The notes under the pieces are model-generated. The model saw only the letters and a list, made by a program, of their open reading frames with translations, made no database searches and had not been told where the DNA came from. Both the position numbers and the translations under genes were made by a program. Below are positions 60,441-64,000 of a stretch of DNA of 64,000 bases, one piece after another. Source of the DNA: Aspidiotus rigidus (Eukaryota; Arthropoda; Insecta; Hemiptera; Diaspididae); contig JAVHKY010000028.1 of assembly GCA_035079385.1 (NCBI GenBank), positions 1,550,001-1,614,000 on the forward strand. The letters are read 5' to 3'. Position 1 is the stretch's first letter, and each line of letters starts with the position of its first letter.

Positions 60441-61630
60441 CTCCAGGGATTCGCGGTTCTTTCCTATAGGCTTTAGTGTGCGTTTGCAACAGCCTAATAT
60501 ATTATGGTCTTCGGACCCTCTCATTCACACTATAAAACTGACGTCATAGGTCAGCCTTTGACGTCACAATCCAATAACGTCACCGATCAGTTTCCGTAAG
60601 TCCCAACTTTCTCGTATCATATGAGTTTCCAAGTCACCTTGTATCATAATATATATGTAGTTCCGAAGTCCGGATCTGTGGCATCACAATTTGATAACTT
60701 CATAGGTCACCCTTCTCACGTCGCAATCTGATTACATCATAGATCAGTTTTTTCCAAGTTTTCAGATCTCACGTAGTTCTTTGCCACCTCTCGTTTAAAT
60801 CCATTTAAGAAACTTGCAATTTAAAAATCAGAAGATGATTCGAGATTCATGATTCGATTCATTTTCTGATGATTCAAGAGTGAATCAATCCTCGAGATTT
60901 GTATCCTACACTACTTTAAAAGAGCTGCTGAACGTCTTACGCACATCTGCAAGTCCACTTTCAGATCCAGTCCATCTTTTTTTGGTCGTTGTATGGAAAT
61001 TGATTGGATTCAAATCATTTCTGAGCTTGAAAATTATTTAGCTTTTGATCAGTTTTGCATTTGTCGTTCAGGAAAGTTTTGTTGAAGAACGTTGCAAATC
61101 CAATAAGGGTTATAAGTTGTTATAAAAATTATATGAACTGTCACGTAAAGTCTATTACTGGAAATTGCTGCTTGAAAGGGTGCTGAGAGAACACCGTGCA
61201 ATTGGCCTTCGGAATTTGATCAGATTGAAGAGTTTGAAGACCATATCAATGAAGGACGTTATTTTTTCTTCATAATGTTTAATAAAATTCTTAAGGAATA
61301 ACAGTACACAACAAAAGTCTGTACATTCAAAGGTTTATAAGTTGAAAAGTTGCACTTGAAGACTACATTTTGTGATTTTATTTGGCACTGCGTAAGAAAA
61401 CAACAACGGTCACCTTGGTTAGTACCTACTCCTGGTTTGACAATAAGAAACCCATCCACAAACCTTTCGATAAAGAATGGAATTATTACTTCGCTTACGA
61501 ATAAACCGCATTTATTTTGAATAAATTAATGAAAATGATTCCAAAATTCATTGCAACCCTAGGTATCCCTTCCATTTTTACGTAACTGAACTAATTTGAA
61601 ATTTATTAGGTGAATGATATCATAGAATTT
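60441..61630. other. No gene recognised
   Basis: Non-coding. Short motifs of the form GACGTCATAGGTCA / GACGTCACAATC recur at 60540-60740 (TGACGTCA-like, four times), perhaps a degenerate repeat. Confidence 0.35.
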
Positions 61631-61631
61631 A

Positions 61632-62145
61632 CCGTGTTACCAGTTAAATGCGAGTTTACGCTAAATTCACTTCAGCTCAAAAACTCGAAATGTTAGATGT
61701 ACACTTCAAATCTAGGAAATTTATAATTCAATTTTATCTTCAATTTACGCCCCTACCCAAATTTACGACTTTTCTGAGCCGAGTTATGGACCATAAAGTT
61801 CCAAAGATGGATCAATTTGCCAAGATTTCCAAAATAAGAAATTGAAAAATTCCCCACTCTCAAGCGTTATAGGGTTATATGAATATTTTTTTCGGAATCA
61901 GCGTTAAATTTCACTTTCGAATCAAAGTTCAAACAATTTTCAATTTTTGAGAATTTTGGCAAATCGCCAATTTTTGGCACATTTTGGTCCATTACTCGAC
62001 TCAGGAAAGTCGTAGAAAGTTGGATAGGCGCGTAAATGGAAGATAAAATTGGGATAAAAGTTTCGTAGGTTCAAAGTGTACTTCTAACGTAAATTTCGCG
62101 TTTTTGAGCTGGAGTGAATTCAAAACAAACTCCAATTTGACTGGT
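61632..62145. repeat. Foldback element with ~180-bp arms
   Basis: The left arm (TTACCAGTTAAATGCGAGTT, AAATTCACTTCAGCTCAAAA, GTACACTTCAAA, TTTATCTTCAATTTACG, CTGAGCCGAGTTATGGACCA) is mirrored on the right (TGGTCCATTACTCGACTCAG, GCGCGTAAATGGAAGATAAA, TTCAAAGTGTAC, TTTTTGAGCTGGAGTGAATT, TTTGACTGGTAAAA). The spacer is about 155 bp. No ORF. Confidence 0.75.
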
Positions 62146-62216
62146 AAAATCATTTTGCCCCACCTGATAGAGCCAATTTGTAAATAAGTTATAGGGACCT
62201 ATGATGACTGCGATAT

Positions 62217-63735
62217 AAAGGCTCTAGTCGTGTAAGGAGGGGGGATGGCCTTGGCCGGAAAATGTTTCAAATGTCCGTCAAAATGTTGTCCCCAATGAGA
62301 AAACTCGAAATCCAAAAAATTGGACCCATCCGCTTACTCACATGGGCTGCAGAGTGATTTTTAGGCCTAAAATCCAAATGGCTATATCTCAGCCAATAAT
62401 GATCGCACAGCAATGAAACTTGAGGACATTTTAGTATTATGTGAACGTTCATCCATGGTATTTTTTTCAAAAAAAAAACATTCATATTTTCCTTAGTTTC
62501 TAGCTATAACAAAACTTCAAACTCGAATAAAAAAAAAATCGGGGGGGAGGAGACACCTGGGGAAAATCATTCATTTGAAGCGCCGTACCTCTACTACAAC
62601 ATACATAAGTACCATAGTCCTCGGTGAGGTGCCACATTCCCAAAAAAATCAATATTTAATGAATTTCTGTGATTTTTCCATGAATAGCGGGGTGAACTAT
62701 GACTGCTACCGCAATAGACCGCGAGAAATCAATGGTCAATGTTCGAGGTGAAAAATACGTGCACTCCTCCATGAGATGAAATGGGAATGTTGATAGACCA
62801 AAAATATATTTTTAGTATTTTGTGTTTATCGATTTGGTCAATTCTTATGTAAACACGTTCACCGATTAGGTGGTGTACGTTAGAGTGAGAAAAATAGTTG
62901 AAAAATTCTCCAGTCGCTGGAACAGTCTGACAATAGAAGAGAAGTGAGAAAATCCAATTTTTCACCCTGGAGGACCGTGAGTTTTGGTATTTCATTCATC
63001 AATAGGTCAGTTTCTCACGTAAACATGTTCGCCGAGTTTGAAAAAAATGGTCAATAAATTCTCCAGGCGCTGTAATGGTCTGGAAATGACAATAAATCGG
63101 GGAAATCCACTTTTTTATCCTGGAGAATCGGGAGTTTTGGTATTTCATTCCACAATTCGTTCAATTCTTATGTGAACATGTCCGCTGAGTTTGAAAAAAT
63201 TCTCCAGTTTCTGAGATGCCCTGGAAATAGTAAAAACTCTAGGCAATCCACTTTTCCAACATGGAAAACCGTGATTTTTCATATTCTGTTTATCAACAAA
63301 GTCAAATCTCATGGAAATACATCCGCCGAGTTAGTCAATAAATTCTCCAGTTGCCGGAACGGTCTAGAAATACCAAGTTCAGAAAATCCACTTTTTCAAC
63401 ATGGAGAGCCCTGATTTTTGGTATGTTCTTCATCAATCAGGTCAAATCTTATGTTAATAAGTCTTACTAAGTTGGAAAAAAATAGTCAATAAATTCTCCA
63501 ATCGCTAGGACGCTCTGGAAATAGTAAAAAACCGATACACCCCCCCCCCCTTAAGATTCTTTTCCTTTACTTTAAAGTGTTGAATGTTAATTTTTGTTCC
63601 CCTGAAGTCGTAGAGGTACAAACTGTGTTACTGGGAGCCGTGCACTTCCTTGAAGTGCAGGGATCTCCTCTCGAGTTGAGGTGACAATGCTTCAAATATT
63701 GGAATTCATGATCATGACAATACAAAAGAGATGAT
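62217..63735. repeat. Second copy of the 1.5-1.8-kb repeat
   Basis: Same orientation and same order as 35550-37380, with high identity in the first 500 bp (CGGAAAATGTTTCAAATGTC, GGACCCATCCGCT-AC-CACA). It has fewer internal ~150-bp units, which explains the shorter length. It ends with the same TCTCGAGTTGAGGTGACAAT block. Confidence 0.88.
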
Positions 63736-63885
63736 TGTCTTCTTGTGTCTCGGAAAAGGATTCCTCCACATCATGCGAGTGCACGGCTATCAGTAACACA
63801 ATTTGTACCGTTGCGACTCGAGGGGGGAAAAGTAACACATGAATCATTGTGGCGGGTGTGTATCTTTGATTTTTTAATATTTTCA

Positions 63886-64000
63886 GAGCGTCCCAACGAC
63901 TGGAGAATTTTTTTAAATTTTTTTTAAACTCGGCGTGAGTGTTCTTAGAAGAATCGACCATACCAATGAGCGTCTGGAGAATTTATTGAATATTTTTTTC
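63886..64000. repeat. Inverted partial copy of the ~150-bp units, cut by window end
   Basis: AGCGTCCCAACGACTGGAGA and AGCGTCTGGAGAATTTATTG are reverse complements of the CTCCAGTCGCTAGGACGCTC and AATAAATTCTCCAG blocks in the preceding repeat. The array continues beyond the window. Confidence 0.7.

Overview
Arthropod (probably insect) nuclear DNA: AT-rich, with spliced genes (GT-AG introns) and many transposable elements (a BEL/Pao LTR element, Penelope-like elements with GIY-YIG domains, an R1-clade LINE, jockey-type LINEs, MULE, hAT MITE, foldback elements, a Ginger-type cut-and-paste element). I see no bacterial genes, rRNA, CRISPR array or complete tRNA. The species cannot be named from this sequence.

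Host genes. The main one is a minus-strand class C (metabotropic-glutamate-receptor-like) GPCR, assembled here from 11 exons between 41031 and 21690. All splice phases agree and the CDS is 889 codons: signal peptide, Venus-flytrap domain, cysteine-rich domain, seven membrane helices. On the plus strand, 16149-18557 holds the 3' half of an SLC33A1-like acetyl-CoA transporter with one in-frame stop. A minus-strand DUF4806-like two-exon gene end lies at 8138-8652.

Layout. 1-9.4 kb: 105-bp tandem repeat, Myb/SANT-like ORF, jockey LINE end, CENPB-type transposase fragment, two foldbacks, Penelope scrap, DUF4806-like gene. 9.4-15.6 kb: complete BEL/Pao retrotransposon with LTRs, PBS, PPT and 5-bp TSD. 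15.6-20.9 kb: foldback, SLC33A1-like gene, degenerate tandem array, MULE relic. 21.7-41.0 kb: the GPCR gene. Its 9.1-kb intron (23242-32362) contains two tandem, intron-bearing Crypton-like tyrosine recombinase genes in the same orientation, and intron 1 of the first recombinase contains a 2527-bp Ginger-type transposon. 41.6-45.2 kb: 5'-truncated R1-clade LINE inserted in the RNase H motif of an older LINE. 46.8-56.6 kb: Penelope elements, one of them a large inverted pair interrupted by a second, almost identical Ginger copy. 57-59 kb: MULE. 60-64 kb: tRNA-like SINE pair, a foldback, and the second copy of a 1.5-1.8-kb repeat first seen in the GPCR gene.

The best candidate for something undescribed is the recombinase pair: conserved intron positions and phases, intact frames, one paralogue apparently catalytically complete, the other with the HxxR arginine changed to Gln, plus nearby hairpins and an inverted repeat that could be recombination sites.
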